Shown: positions 1-6,155 of the stretch, in pieces
Layout of the letters: the number at the start of each line of letters is the position of its first letter
Position numbering within the stretch: position 1 is the first letter of the stretch
NCBI GenBank assembly: GCA_900551305.1
Contig: URVK01000056.1
Location: forward strand, 1-8,455
Direction of reading: 5' to 3'
Origin: an uncultured Collinsella sp.
GTDB lineage: Bacteria; Actinomycetota; Coriobacteriia; Coriobacteriales; Coriobacteriaceae
Length of the DNA: 8,455 nt
The notes under the pieces: model-generated
What the model saw: the letters and a program-made list of their open reading frames with translations, nothing else
What the model was told of the DNA's origin: nothing
Databases searched by the model: none
Program-made: the position numbers and the translations under genes

Positions 1-151
1 CAATGAGCTTCATCATGTCGATGCCCGGGGTGACCTCGTCGCGCTCCCAACGGCTGACGGCTTGGCGCGTGACAAAGAGTTTGGCGGCGAGCTGCTCTTG
101 GGTAAGGTGATGGGCGCGACGGACAGCGATGAGCTTTTCTGCAAAGGCCAT
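1..151 (-). CDS. XRE/Cro-family helix-turn-helix transcriptional regulator (partial, N-terminus only)
   Basis: The first 50 codons of a DNA-binding regulator are visible; the rest lies beyond the left edge. The protein begins MAFAEKLIAVRRAHHLTQEQ. Residues about 5-45 form a classic XRE helix-turn-helix: LTQEQLA is helix 2, and TRQAVSRWERD is the recognition helix with the usual Q-x-x-(V/I)-S-x-W-E signature. The start at 151 is supported by a strong Shine-Dalgarno sequence, AGAAAGGAG, read on the minus strand at 165-157, five bases from ATG. Its promoter and a possible operator lie in the gap shared with the divergent trmO gene, so autoregulation is plausible but inferred. The C-terminal effector or dimerisation region is not visible, so the signal it answers to cannot be stated. 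Confidence is high for the family and low for any specific role. Confidence 0.88.
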   Translation of the reverse strand, partial: MAFAEKLIAVRRAHHLTQEQLAAKLFVTRQAVSRWERDEVTPGIDMMKLI

Positions 152-156
152 AGCGG

Positions 157-165
157 CTCCTTTCT
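157..165 (-). promoter_or_regulatory. Ribosome binding site of the XRE regulator
   Basis: The minus strand reads AGAAAGGAG, followed by CCGCT and then ATG. This near-perfect match to the anti-Shine-Dalgarno sequence fixes the start of the regulator at 151. It is also evidence that the minus strand, not the overlapping plus-strand open frame, is the coding strand here. Confidence 0.8.
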
Positions 166-181
166 GCTGGTTGATGGCTTA

Positions 182-210
182 AGCATACGCGGCGGCAGGC
201 GCCCTTCCAA
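182..210 (-). promoter_or_regulatory. Probable sigma70-type promoter of the XRE regulator
   Basis: On the minus strand a TTGGAA box (plus positions 205-210) is separated by exactly 17 bases from TATGCT (182-187). Each hexamer matches four of six consensus bases, with ideal spacing. Transcription would begin near 175, giving a leader of about 24 bases that includes the strong ribosome binding site. Read by eye only. Confidence 0.5.
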
Positions 211-225
211 GCAACCGTTGGTTGC
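211..225. repeat. Inverted repeat next to the regulator promoter, candidate operator
   Basis: GCAACC (211-216), a GTT spacer and GGTTGC (220-225) make a perfect 6-bp inverted repeat directly upstream of the -35 box of the regulator promoter. XRE regulators bind as dimers to such dyads and often control their own gene, so this is a candidate operator. A 6-bp dyad can also arise by chance. Confidence 0.35.
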
Positions 226-279
226 ACGACGGGAGACCGCGGCGAAGAATTGCGCGCAACGCCCCACGTCTCCATGCCG

Positions 280-292
280 TACAATGACCGGC
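280..292 (+). promoter_or_regulatory. Candidate -10 element giving a leaderless trmO transcript
   Basis: TACAAT (280-285) matches five of six bases of the -10 consensus. It lies seven bases before the ATG at 293, so transcription would start at or within a base of the start codon. No Shine-Dalgarno sequence precedes this ATG. A clear -35 box at normal spacing is missing. Leaderless messages with this geometry are well known in Actinobacteria; its use here is inferred. Confidence 0.42.
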
Positions 293-1030
293 ATGGAACC
301 TATTGCACACATACATACCGACCTGCCGCAGAAGTTCGGCATTCCACGCAACAGCTTTTTGGCACCCCATCTGCAGGGACGCATCGTTTTTGAGCCGGAA
401 TTTGCCTCCAATGCAGCGGTTGAGGGTCTGGACTCCTTCTCTCACCTATGGCTGCTGTGGCGCTTCGAAAACGGTACGCCCGGCGGCACGGCTAAGGACA
501 TAGCCGCCGATGCCAAAACGCAGGACAGGTCCGGCGCCAACGCAAAATGGTCGAAAACCGTGCGTCCGCCGCGTCTGGGTGGAGCCGAACGTGTGGGCGT
601 GTTTGCCACGCGCAGTCCGTTTCGCCCTAATCCCATTGGGCTTACCTGCGTCAAGCTCGATCGCGTCGAGCTTACCGACGACGCCCCCATCATCCATGTG
701 CTGGGGGCCGATCTGCGCGACGGCACGCCCATCTACGACATTAAGCCCTACATTCCGTTCGCGGACTGTCACCCGGATGCGACGGGCGGCTGGATTGAGG
801 ATGCTCCATGGCAAGAGCTCGACGTCGAGTTCCCGCAAGCGCTGCAGGATATGGCCCCGCCCGCAAAACTCTCCGGCTTGGTCGAAGTCCTTCGCCAAGA
901 TCCGCGCCGTGCGGGCAGCAAACACGAGCCAAACCGCGTCTATCACCTGGCCTACGCCGGGCTCGACATATCTTTTACGGTCGACGAAACCCAGCTAACC
1001 GTAGTCGCCGTCAACGACGCACGAGACTAA
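293..1030 (+). CDS. trmO: tRNA (N6-threonylcarbamoyladenosine(37)-N6)-methyltransferase TrmO (TsaA/VirR-like family)
   Basis: This is a 245-residue cytosolic enzyme predicted to methylate N6 of t6A at position 37 of ACY-decoding threonine tRNAs using S-adenosylmethionine, giving m6t6A and tuning decoding. Family hallmarks in order: FSHLWLLWRF (49-58), TVRPPRLGG (89-97), GVFATRSPFRPNPIG (102-116), DGTPIYDIKPYIPFAD (143-158) and a C-terminal RQDPR (201-205). The core motifs match Escherichia coli TsaA almost residue for residue, and the length is typical. About 25 extra residues, rich in Ala, Gly and Asp, precede the RPPRLGG motif (about 62-86) relative to the E. coli protein. The frame stays open up to 62, but that extension would overlap the opposite-strand regulator and looks unlike the family. 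The ATG at 293 fits both homology and the leaderless promoter; the ATG at 284 is the alternative. Confidence 0.9.
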   Translation: MEPIAHIHTDLPQKFGIPRNSFLAPHLQGRIVFEPEFASNAAVEGLDSFSHLWLLWRFENGTPGGTAKDIAADAKTQDRSGANAKWSKTVRPPRLGGAERVGVFATRSPFRPNPIGLTCVKLDRVELTDDAPIIHVLGADLRDGTPIYDIKPYIPFADCHPDATGGWIEDAPWQELDVEFPQALQDMAPPAKLSGLVEVLRQDPRRAGSKHEPNRVYHLAYAGLDISFTVDETQLTVVAVNDARD

Positions 1031-1060
1031 CCAGTCATTCGTCCGCACCCGTCAAATTAA

Positions 1061-1083
1061 GCGCCAAACCCCGCGCCAAAACC
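1061..1083 (+). repeat. Tandem 12-bp direct repeat between trmO and the C-S lyase gene
   Basis: GCGCCAAACCCC (1061-1072) is followed at once by GCGCCAAAACC (1073-1083), a head-to-tail repeat of about one helical turn. It lies 61-80 bp before the next gene's start. It may be a regulator site or simple chance. The remainder of this 111-bp gap shows no convincing promoter or terminator: only a weak AACAAT -10-like hexamer at 1115-1120 without a -35 box. Confidence 0.3.
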
Positions 1084-1130
1084 GCCCACGCTGGTGGACA
1101 ATAACGCCTACCAAAACAATCACTTTGTAC

Positions 1131-1135
1131 GGGAG
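1131..1135 (+). promoter_or_regulatory. Ribosome binding site that fixes the start of the C-S lyase gene
   Basis: GGGAG lies six bases before the ATG at 1142. This favours that start over the in-frame GTG at 1094, which has no such site and would add 16 residues unlike the family. Confidence 0.7.
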
Positions 1136-1141
1136 CTCAGC

Positions 1142-2356
1142 ATGAAATACGACTTTAGCTCGCTTATCGACCGCCACGGCATGGACTCTATCGCTGTTGA
1201 CTCTTGGGGTGAGATCCCCGGTATGGCCCCGAACGCACCCGACGAGGGCTTCGACCGCATCCCCATGTGGGTGGCCGACATGAATTTTGCCACGGTGCCC
1301 ACGGTCCAGGAACACATCATTCAGCGTGCCCAACACCCCATGTTTGGCTACTTTAACCCGCGCGCTGAGTACTTCGACCGCATCATCGAATGGCAGAACC
1401 GCCGCAATGGCGTCGAAGGTTTGAGCCCTGAACATATCGGCTACGAAAACGGCGTGCTGGGCGGCGTCGTGTCGACGCTGCGCGCGTATGTCCAGCCGGG
1501 CGATGCGGTGCTGGTCCACAGCCCTACCTACATCGGCTTTACCAAGTCCATTGAGGCCGCGGGCTATCACATTGTCCACAGCCCGCTTAAGCTCGACGAC
1601 CAGGGCGTGTGGCGTATGGACTTTGAGGACATGGAGCACAAGCTCGCCCAAAACCACATCCATGCCGCGGTGTTCTGCTCGCCGCACAATCCCTGCGGCC
1701 GCGTATGGGAACGCGACGAGATCGAGCGCGCCATGGACATCTATCGCCAGCACGATTGCGTAGTGATCTCGGACGAGATTTGGTCCGATATCATCCTGCC
1801 GGGGCACAAGCACATCCCGACGCAGTCGGTGAGCGAGGATGCCCGCATGCGCACGGTTGCCCTCTACGCGCCCAGCAAGACGTTCAACCTGGCGGGCCTG
1901 GTCGGCAGCTACCACATCATCTATAACGAGACGCTGCGCGACCGCGTGTGCGCCGTGTCCAACAAGACCCACTACAACGAGATGAATGTCCTCTCCATGC
2001 ATGCGCTTATCGGTGCCTACCAGCCGCAGGGCTATGAGTGGGTGGACGAGCTCAATCAGGTGCTTGCCGGCAATATCGAGTACTTCTGCAATTACGTGGA
2101 CGAGCATTTTGAGGGCGTGTCCTATTCACGTCCGCAGGGCACGTACATGGTGTTTCTGGACTGCACCGAGTGGTGCCGAGAGCATGGCCGCGATATTCAG
2201 TGGTTGCTCGATGAGGGGGCACGCGTGGGCGTGGGGTATCAGGACGGCCGCCCGTTCCACGGACCCTGCCACATTCGCGTGAATCTGGCGCTGCCGCTTT
2301 CGCGCGTAAGGGAGGCGTGCGACCGCCTGGACCGCTACGTTTTTAATGCACGGTAA
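1142..2356 (+). CDS. MalY/PatB-family PLP-dependent C-S beta-lyase (cystathionine beta-lyase / aminotransferase fold)
   Basis: This is a 404-residue cytosolic fold-type I PLP enzyme. Family members cleave cystathionine or cysteine to a thiol or sulfide, pyruvate and ammonia, feeding methionine synthesis or cysteine breakdown. Visible residues: the N-terminal MWVADMNF signature (42-49), SPTY with Tyr130 expected to stack on the cofactor ring, PHNPCGR with Asn183, SDEIW with Asp211 pairing with the pyridine nitrogen, APSKTFNLAG with Lys246 forming the Schiff base, and HIRVNLALP with Arg379 binding the substrate carboxylate. All catalytic positions are intact and the length is close to E. coli MalY (about 390). 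GGGAG six bases upstream supports the ATG at 1142. It is separated from trmO by 111 bp and is probably its own unit, ending at hairpins before the next operon. Substrate preference, and whether it also has a MalY-like regulatory role, cannot be read from sequence. Confidence 0.9.
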   Translation: MKYDFSSLIDRHGMDSIAVDSWGEIPGMAPNAPDEGFDRIPMWVADMNFATVPTVQEHIIQRAQHPMFGYFNPRAEYFDRIIEWQNRRNGVEGLSPEHIGYENGVLGGVVSTLRAYVQPGDAVLVHSPTYIGFTKSIEAAGYHIVHSPLKLDDQGVWRMDFEDMEHKLAQNHIHAAVFCSPHNPCGRVWERDEIERAMDIYRQHDCVVISDEIWSDIILPGHKHIPTQSVSEDARMRTVALYAPSKTFNLAGLVGSYHIIYNETLRDRVCAVSNKTHYNEMNVLSMHALIGAYQPQGYEWVDELNQVLAGNIEYFCNYVDEHFEGVSYSRPQGTYMVFLDCTEWCREHGRDIQWLLDEGARVGVGYQDGRPFHGPCHIRVNLALPLSRVREACDRLDRYVFNAR

Positions 2357-2371
2357 GTGAGCACTGCATGC

Positions 2372-2403
2372 GGGGCCTTCTGCCAAGTCGGCTGGAAGGT
2401 CCC
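2372..2403 (+). terminator. Stem-loop after the C-S lyase gene (possible terminator lacking a U tract)
   Basis: GGGGCCTTC (2372-2380) pairs with GAAGGTCCC (2395-2403) with one G-U pair. The stem continues inward through a wobble pair and GCC/GGC (2382-2384 with 2390-2392) to an AAGTC loop. No run of T follows, so it may be a U-less terminator, a message-stabilising hairpin, or half of the switch with the next hairpin, which shares bases 2402-2403. Confidence 0.42.
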
Positions 2404-2450
2404 ACACGGTAAAGCGCCTGTAACAATTGGGCACTCGTGTGGTTTTGTTT
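2402..2450 (+). terminator. Second, overlapping hairpin followed by a T-rich tract
   Basis: CCACACG (2402-2408) pairs with CGTGTGG (2436-2442), with a small inner GCCT/GGGC stem (2416-2419 with 2429-2432), and is followed directly by TTTTGTTT (2443-2450). That is the layout of a Rho-independent terminator, though the stem is interrupted and the loop large. It would end transcription from the lyase gene just before the next promoter. Confidence 0.38.
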
Positions 2451-2458
2451 GCTATTAT
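2450..2458 (+). promoter_or_regulatory. Extended -10 promoter of the binding protein/kinase operon
   Basis: TGCTATTAT is an extended -10 element: the TGn motif plus TATTAT, five of six consensus bases. A weak TTGGGC at 2427-2432 is the best -35 candidate but is 20 bases away, so the extended -10 probably carries the promoter. Transcription would begin near 2465, with a leader of about 36 bases before the ATG at 2501. Confidence 0.5.
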
Positions 2459-2500
2459 CTTTAACCATTTAAGTCTGTAAACAGGATCGTATGGAGCTCG

Positions 2501-3370
2501 ATGAAAAGATCCCGTCGCTCGGTTGCCATTTCGTTGTTTGTTGCGCTTGCAGTGGCGAGCGTCTTTGTCGTAGCGATAGCTGGCTGCTCCGGGTCGAATG
2601 ACGGAGCCTCGACGTCTGCATTAGAAGGTCTGGACGCCTCGCAAGTCAAAGACGACGACCTTAAGACGCTCAACGTCGGAAGCGACCTCTATCCACCGTT
2701 TGTGTATACCGACGAGTACGGCGATATCGTTGGCCTGGATGTCGAGATATTGACCGAGGCTTTGGCTCGCATTGGTTACAAGCCAAAATACCAGCTGATC
2801 GACTGGGAAAAGAAGAAGGAGCTGCTGGCGAGCGGCGAACTCGATTGTGTCATGGGCAGCTTTAGTATGACGGGTCGCGAAAACGAATATCGTTGGGCCG
2901 GCCCGTACCTTGCGAGCCGCCAGGTGGTCGCGGTCGATTCCCAGAGCGATATCTACACGCTTGCCGATCTTGAGGATAAGATCGTGGCGGTTCAGTCCAC
3001 CACCAAGCCCGAGGACATTTTGCTCAATCGCATAAATGAAAACGTTCCGCAGATCAAGGAACTCTACAGCTTTTCGGACGGTTCGTACCTGAACCCGGCG
3101 CTCGTCGAGGGCCTGGTCGACGCTATCGCCGCGCATGAGTCCTCGTTCCTCACCTACGAAAAAGACTATGGTGTGACATATCGCATTTTGGATGAGCCGC
3201 TGCTAGAGGTCGGTTTGGGCACCGCTTTCGATATCAACGATACGCGTGGCATCGACGTCAAGCTCACTCATGCCTATCAAGAAATGCTTGCCGATGGCAC
3301 CATGGAACGCCTGGTGTCAAAGTACTTCGATGACCCTTCGCCATTTTTGAATATGGAGGGCCTGTCATGA
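2501..3370 (+). CDS. Family-3 solute-binding lipoprotein (amino-acid type fold), probable sensory partner of the downstream kinase
   Basis: This 289-residue protein is exported and anchored to the outer face of the membrane. It begins with a basic MKRSRRS segment, a hydrophobic stretch (8-27) and a lipobox ending IAGC, so Cys29 is the predicted lipidated residue. A low-complexity linker (30-50) leads to a full SBP_bac_3 domain (about 56-278) with SDLYPPFVY (61-69), GLDVEIL (78-84), SMTGRENEYRW (122-132), VAVQSTT (162-168) and EGLVDAI (203-209). Arg125 is expected to grip a carboxylate. The position that is usually an amino-group-binding Asp appears to be His212-Glu213, so the ligand may not be a standard amino acid. 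GGAG lies four bases before the ATG. No permease or ATPase gene is adjacent; the stop codon overlaps the kinase start as ATGA. That context suggests ligand sensing for the kinase, although donation to a transporter elsewhere remains possible. Confidence 0.88.
   Translation: MKRSRRSVAISLFVALAVASVFVVAIAGCSGSNDGASTSALEGLDASQVKDDDLKTLNVGSDLYPPFVYTDEYGDIVGLDVEILTEALARIGYKPKYQLIDWEKKKELLASGELDCVMGSFSMTGRENEYRWAGPYLASRQVVAVDSQSDIYTLADLEDKIVAVQSTTKPEDILLNRINENVPQIKELYSFSDGSYLNPALVEGLVDAIAAHESSFLTYEKDYGVTYRILDEPLLEVGLGTAFDINDTRGIDVKLTHAYQEMLADGTMERLVSKYFDDPSPFLNMEGLS
3355..3360 (+). promoter_or_regulatory. Ribosome binding site of the first hybrid kinase, inside the upstream gene
   Basis: GGAGGG ends six bases before the kinase ATG at 3367 and lies within the last codons of the binding-protein gene. 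Together with the ATGA overlap it supports translational coupling of the two proteins. Confidence 0.75.
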
Positions 3371-5559
3371 TCGATGCGCCCGACCACGCTGCTCAGGAGC
3401 GGGGCAATCGTTCGGCAGGGGCATGGCTCCTTGTCGCTCTGCTGGGGATAGCGCTCTCGGTTGTTGCCGGCATGATGAGCTACGGTTACACGACGGCCCA
3501 AGCCGAGCAGCGCTTTGCCGACGTTGTCGATTACGTGGCGACGCAGAGCCTTTCCTACGATGCATTCAACAGCGCCTATACGACCAAAAACCTGATTCGC
3601 GTTATGGAGATCGCCGGAGAGGCTGCCCGCGATATGGAGCGCGACGGTTCAGTGGATAACGCCATGCTGGAGCAATACGCCGACCAGTTCAACGTGAGCG
3701 CGCTGATCGTGACGGACGCATCGGGCAATTTGGTGTCCGAGTCCTCAACGGGCGATGTGGACTACGGGTCGCTCGCTACGTATCTCAAAGAATCACCCGT
3801 GCTGGAGGTGGCAACTCATCCGCTTAAGTCCTATACCGCCCGCATCACGCTTGCGGATGATTCGGTCGCAGACATTGGCTGCGTGACTCGGCAGGATGGC
3901 GAGGGCATCGTTATCGCGGTAAGGCATCAGAGTGCGAAAGCGGTTGCAAGCAATACACTCAAACTGCAGAGCTTGCTTGATGGCTATGAAACCATCGATA
4001 GCGGCAATATCGTGATCGAAAGCGACGGCAAGGTCGTTGCGACCAATGCCGTTGAACCCACCGTATTGGGCGTGTTCGATCTGCCTGCGACGGATGTCTT
4101 TATTGTCGACGGTATTAAGGATCGATGCCTGGCTGGTAAGGTCAGATTGGTTAACGCCGACGGCGAGTGGTATTTGGGCACATTTGGAAAAGCGCACAAA
4201 TTCTATGTGTACACCTATGCCTCGGCGCAGCGCTACTTTGAGGTCGCCGCGGCTGTTGCCGCCGGCGTGCTGGTGCTCTACGGCGGTGTTATAGCCGTTG
4301 TTGTGACGGTGCGTCGCCGCGCTGATCGTCGACGTTTGACGGACTTGCTGCAGCAGGAGCGCGACTATGGCGACAAGCTGGCAAAGGCGGCGCGTGAGGC
4401 CTCGTCTGCCAACTCGGCAAAGACGGAGTTTCTGCGTCGCATGAGCCACGATCTGCGCACGCCCATCAACGGTATTCGCGGCATGGTCGAGGTTGGCGAT
4501 GCCAATGCGGACGATCTGCAAAAGCAGACTGAGTGCCGCTCAAAAATCTGGACGGCATCGGGACTGCTGCTCGACCTTGCCAACGAGGCGCTCGATATGA
4601 GTCGCCTGGAGAGCGGGCAGGTCGACCTGAACCTCGTGCCCATAAATTTGGTGGCCCTCAACTGTGAAGTGCGCGATATTCTGGAGCGCCAGGCCGAGGA
4701 GCGTCTGGTGACAATTATCTCCGACCAGCAGACGCTTAATCATCCCTATGCGCGGGTGAGCGTGACGCACCTCAAGCGTTTGTTGCTCAATATTGCCGGC
4801 AATGCCGTCAAGTACAACCGCCAGGGCGGCTATGTTCGCCTGGTGTGCCGCGAGGTGGAGCCAGCGGATGGCGTCCCCGTCTATGAATACACGATCGCCG
4901 ACAACGGTATTGGTATGAGCGAGGAGTTCCAACAGCACCTCTACGAGCCGTTTTGTCGCGAGGAGCAACAGGTGGAAGGCGCTTCATCGGGAACTGGCCT
5001 GGGCGCGCCTATCGCAAAACAGTTGGTCGAGCTTATGGGCGGAACCATGAACTTTACGAGTGTCTTGGGGCAGGGGACGACGTTTACCATCCGCCTACCG
5101 TTCGAGAAGTGCGACCGCTCCGAGATTCCTCAGGCAGTTCGCGTAGATGCGGGCGATGGCGATGCGCTCCAGGGCCTGCGCGTTTTGCTCGTAGAGGATA
5201 ACGATCTGAACGCCGAGATCGCGCAGTTTACGCTCAGCCGTGCCGGTGCCGTCGTGACGCATGCTAAGGATGGTGAGTCTGCCGTCGAGGCGTTTGCCGC
5301 GAGCGCACCGCACGAGTGCGACGTGGTGTTGATGGACATCATGATGCCCGGTATCGATGGCCTTGAGGCCACGCGTCGAATTCGAGCACTCGATCGCGAG
5401 GATGCCGCGACCACGCCGATTATCGCCGTGAGCGCCAACGCCTTTGCCGACGACCGCAGGCTTTCGCGTGAGGCGGGCATGGACGCGCACCTGAGTAAAC
5501 CCGTGAGCTCGCAAGAGCTCGTCGAGGCGCTAGCGCACATCGCCGCCGACGCTTCATAA
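3367..5559 (+). CDS. Hybrid sensor histidine kinase/response regulator with Cache-like extracytoplasmic domain
   Basis: This is a 730-residue membrane sensor. Transmembrane helices at about 18-41 and 292-316 bracket an extracytoplasmic domain of about 250 residues whose pattern (long N-terminal helix, then LIVTDASGNLVSES and a second NIVIESDGKVVATN repeat) suggests a double-Cache fold. A charged coiled-coil linker (316-352) leads to HisKA with MSHDLRTPING and phospho-acceptor His361, then HATPase_c with an N box (LLLNIAGNAVKYN; Asn475, Asn479), G1 DNGIG (512-516) and G2 GTGLG (542-546). A REC domain (about 604-727) has Glu610/Asp611, phospho-acceptor Asp657, Ser689 in place of the common Thr, and Lys711. 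There is no Hpt or DNA-binding domain, so phosphate must pass to another protein or the REC acts by contact. It is translationally coupled to the solute-binding lipoprotein, its likely ligand partner, as in LuxP-LuxQ. The signal is unknown. Confidence 0.92.
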   Translation: MIDAPDHAAQERGNRSAGAWLLVALLGIALSVVAGMMSYGYTTAQAEQRFADVVDYVATQSLSYDAFNSAYTTKNLIRVMEIAGEAARDMERDGSVDNAMLEQYADQFNVSALIVTDASGNLVSESSTGDVDYGSLATYLKESPVLEVATHPLKSYTARITLADDSVADIGCVTRQDGEGIVIAVRHQSAKAVASNTLKLQSLLDGYETIDSGNIVIESDGKVVATNAVEPTVLGVFDLPATDVFIVDGIKDRCLAGKVRLVNADGEWYLGTFGKAHKFYVYTYASAQRYFEVAAAVAAGVLVLYGGVIAVVVTVRRRADRRRLTDLLQQERDYGDKLAKAAREASSANSAKTEFLRRMSHDLRTPINGIRGMVEVGDANADDLQKQTECRSKIWTASGLLLDLANEALDMSRLESGQVDLNLVPINLVALNCEVRDILERQAEERLVTIISDQQTLNHPYARVSVTHLKRLLLNIAGNAVKYNRQGGYVRLVCREVEPADGVPVYEYTIADNGIGMSEEFQQHLYEPFCREEQQVEGASSGTGLGAPIAKQLVELMGGTMNFTSVLGQGTTFTIRLPFEKCDRSEIPQAVRVDAGDGDALQGLRVLLVEDNDLNAEIAQFTLSRAGAVVTHAKDGESAVEAFAASAPHECDVVLMDIMMPGIDGLEATRRIRALDREDAATTPIIAVSANAFADDRRLSREAGMDAHLSKPVSSQELVEALAHIAADAS

Positions 5560-5561
5560 GC

Positions 5562-5601
5562 ATATGGCCCGGTTCCAAGGTGGGTTGGAACCGGGCCATA
5601 T
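5562..5601. terminator. Bidirectional intrinsic terminator between convergent genes
   Basis: A perfect 17-bp stem, ATATGGCCCGGTTCCAA (5562-5578) with its complement at 5585-5601, closes a GGTGGG loop. The plus strand continues TTGTTATTG; the minus strand continues through GCTTATG. It begins three bases after the kinase stop codon and lies 27 bp past the stop of the opposing flavoprotein gene, so it can serve both. The T tracts are modest on both sides. Confidence 0.85.
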
Positions 5602-5628
5602 TGTTATTGATGAGGCCTGCTGAGGGGC

Positions 5629-6108
5629 TTACTTTTCTTGAATCTGCTTGCCGCAGAGATGCTCAATTGAAATCTCGTAGAGCTGGACGCCCTTGATGTC
5701 CTTGGCGATTTCCTCTTCGACTTCTTCGGCAGAAGGGTAGTACTTAAGGGCGAGCTGGCGGACTTTGTCCTCGATAAACGCGGGGGTGTCATTCGCCAGG
5801 CGACAACGGCCAAAGACGACGGTGCTCATAACGTAGGGAGCCCAGTCACCGTCCTGGTACCACTCGTTGCCGTATACGGTAAAGCAGACCTTGTCATCGC
5901 GCTTGAGTGCGTCGACCTTGTGGCCGGCTTTGGCGCCATGGAAATAGATCTTGTCGTGCTCGGCGTCAAAGAAGTAGTTGACGGGAATGGCGTACGGGTA
6001 GCCATCGTCGCCGTTGACGGCAAAGACGCCGCGCTTGCAGGTGGCGAGCAGTTTGCGCGCTTCCTCGTCGGTGATAGCGCGTTTCTTTCGACGTAAGGGC
6101 CTAAACAT
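5629..6108 (-). CDS. Pyridoxamine 5'-phosphate oxidase-fold flavoprotein, NimA-like family
   Basis: This is a 159-residue cytosolic protein of the FMN-binding split-barrel superfamily, closest in pattern to the NimA-related group often named pyridoxamine 5'-phosphate oxidase family protein. Visible hallmarks: MFRPLRRKKRAITDEEARKL at the N-terminus, CKRGVFAVNGDDGYPYAIPV (24-43), IYFHGAKAGHKVDAL (54-68), DDKVCFTVYG (71-80), VVFGRCRL (97-104) and a C-terminal EHLCGK. Relatives bind FMN or haem; NimA proteins reduce 5-nitroimidazoles, but this activity cannot be inferred here. The ATG at 6108 is preceded by AAAGGAAG with AGGA eight bases away; an in-frame ATG at 6147 would add 13 unlikely residues. 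It lies 42 bp downstream of the second hybrid kinase on the same strand, so it may be cotranscribed with it as well as having its own TATAGT promoter element. The bidirectional hairpin ends it. Confidence 0.85.
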   Translation of the reverse strand: MFRPLRRKKRAITDEEARKLLATCKRGVFAVNGDDGYPYAIPVNYFFDAEHDKIYFHGAKAGHKVDALKRDDKVCFTVYGNEWYQDGDWAPYVMSTVVFGRCRLANDTPAFIEDKVRQLALKYYPSAEEVEEEIAKDIKGVQLYEISIEHLCGKQIQEK

Positions 6109-6114
6109 CGTTGG

Positions 6115-6123
6115 CTTCCTTTC
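6115..6123 (-). promoter_or_regulatory. Ribosome binding site that fixes the start of the NimA-like gene
   Basis: The minus strand reads AAAGGAAG, with AGGA at 6120-6117, eight bases from the ATG at 6108. This selects 6108 over the ATG at 6147, which has no comparable site. Confidence 0.65.
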
Positions 6124-6149
6124 TGGTCGTGCGTAGTGGTTGAGCACAA

Positions 6150-6155
6150 ACTATA
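6150..6155 (-). promoter_or_regulatory. Possible -10 box for the NimA-like gene, overlapping the kinase stop codon
   Basis: TATAGT on the minus strand matches five of six -10 consensus bases and overlaps the TAG stop of the second kinase. A start near 6143 would give a leader of about 35 bases. No good -35 box stands at the right distance, so use is uncertain. Confidence 0.35.

Noticed and set aside
62..292. In-frame upstream extension of trmO starting at 62
   Set aside because: It would overlap the start of the opposite-strand XRE regulator, which has clear helix-turn-helix sequence and a strong ribosome binding site. The extra 77 residues do not resemble TrmO N-termini.
1052..2107. A 351-codon open frame on the minus strand opposite the C-S lyase gene
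   Set aside because: It is antisense to a gene with every catalytic residue intact. Its composition (rich in His, Val and Ala, without recognisable motifs) is what the complement of a GC-rich coding frame gives. No ribosome binding site was noticed.
1142..2356. Ordinary aspartate/tyrosine aminotransferase annotation for the PLP enzyme
   Set aside because: The N-terminal MWVADMNF motif and overall spacing to Lys246 fit the MalY/PatB C-S lyase branch of the fold better than classical aminotransferases.
2491..2601. A 36-codon frame starting at an ATG ten bases before the binding-protein start, with AGGA upstream
   Set aside because: It encodes no recognisable peptide, overlaps the lipoprotein signal sequence in another frame, and is best explained by chance, although a small effect on initiation at 2501 cannot be excluded.
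3793..4521. A 242-codon minus-strand open frame within the first hybrid kinase
   Set aside because: It lies opposite the Cache-like domain and second membrane helix of a well-supported gene, has no recognisable domain, and looks like a shadow frame. The same applies to the minus-strand frames at 446-946, 2621-3136 and 5095-5514.
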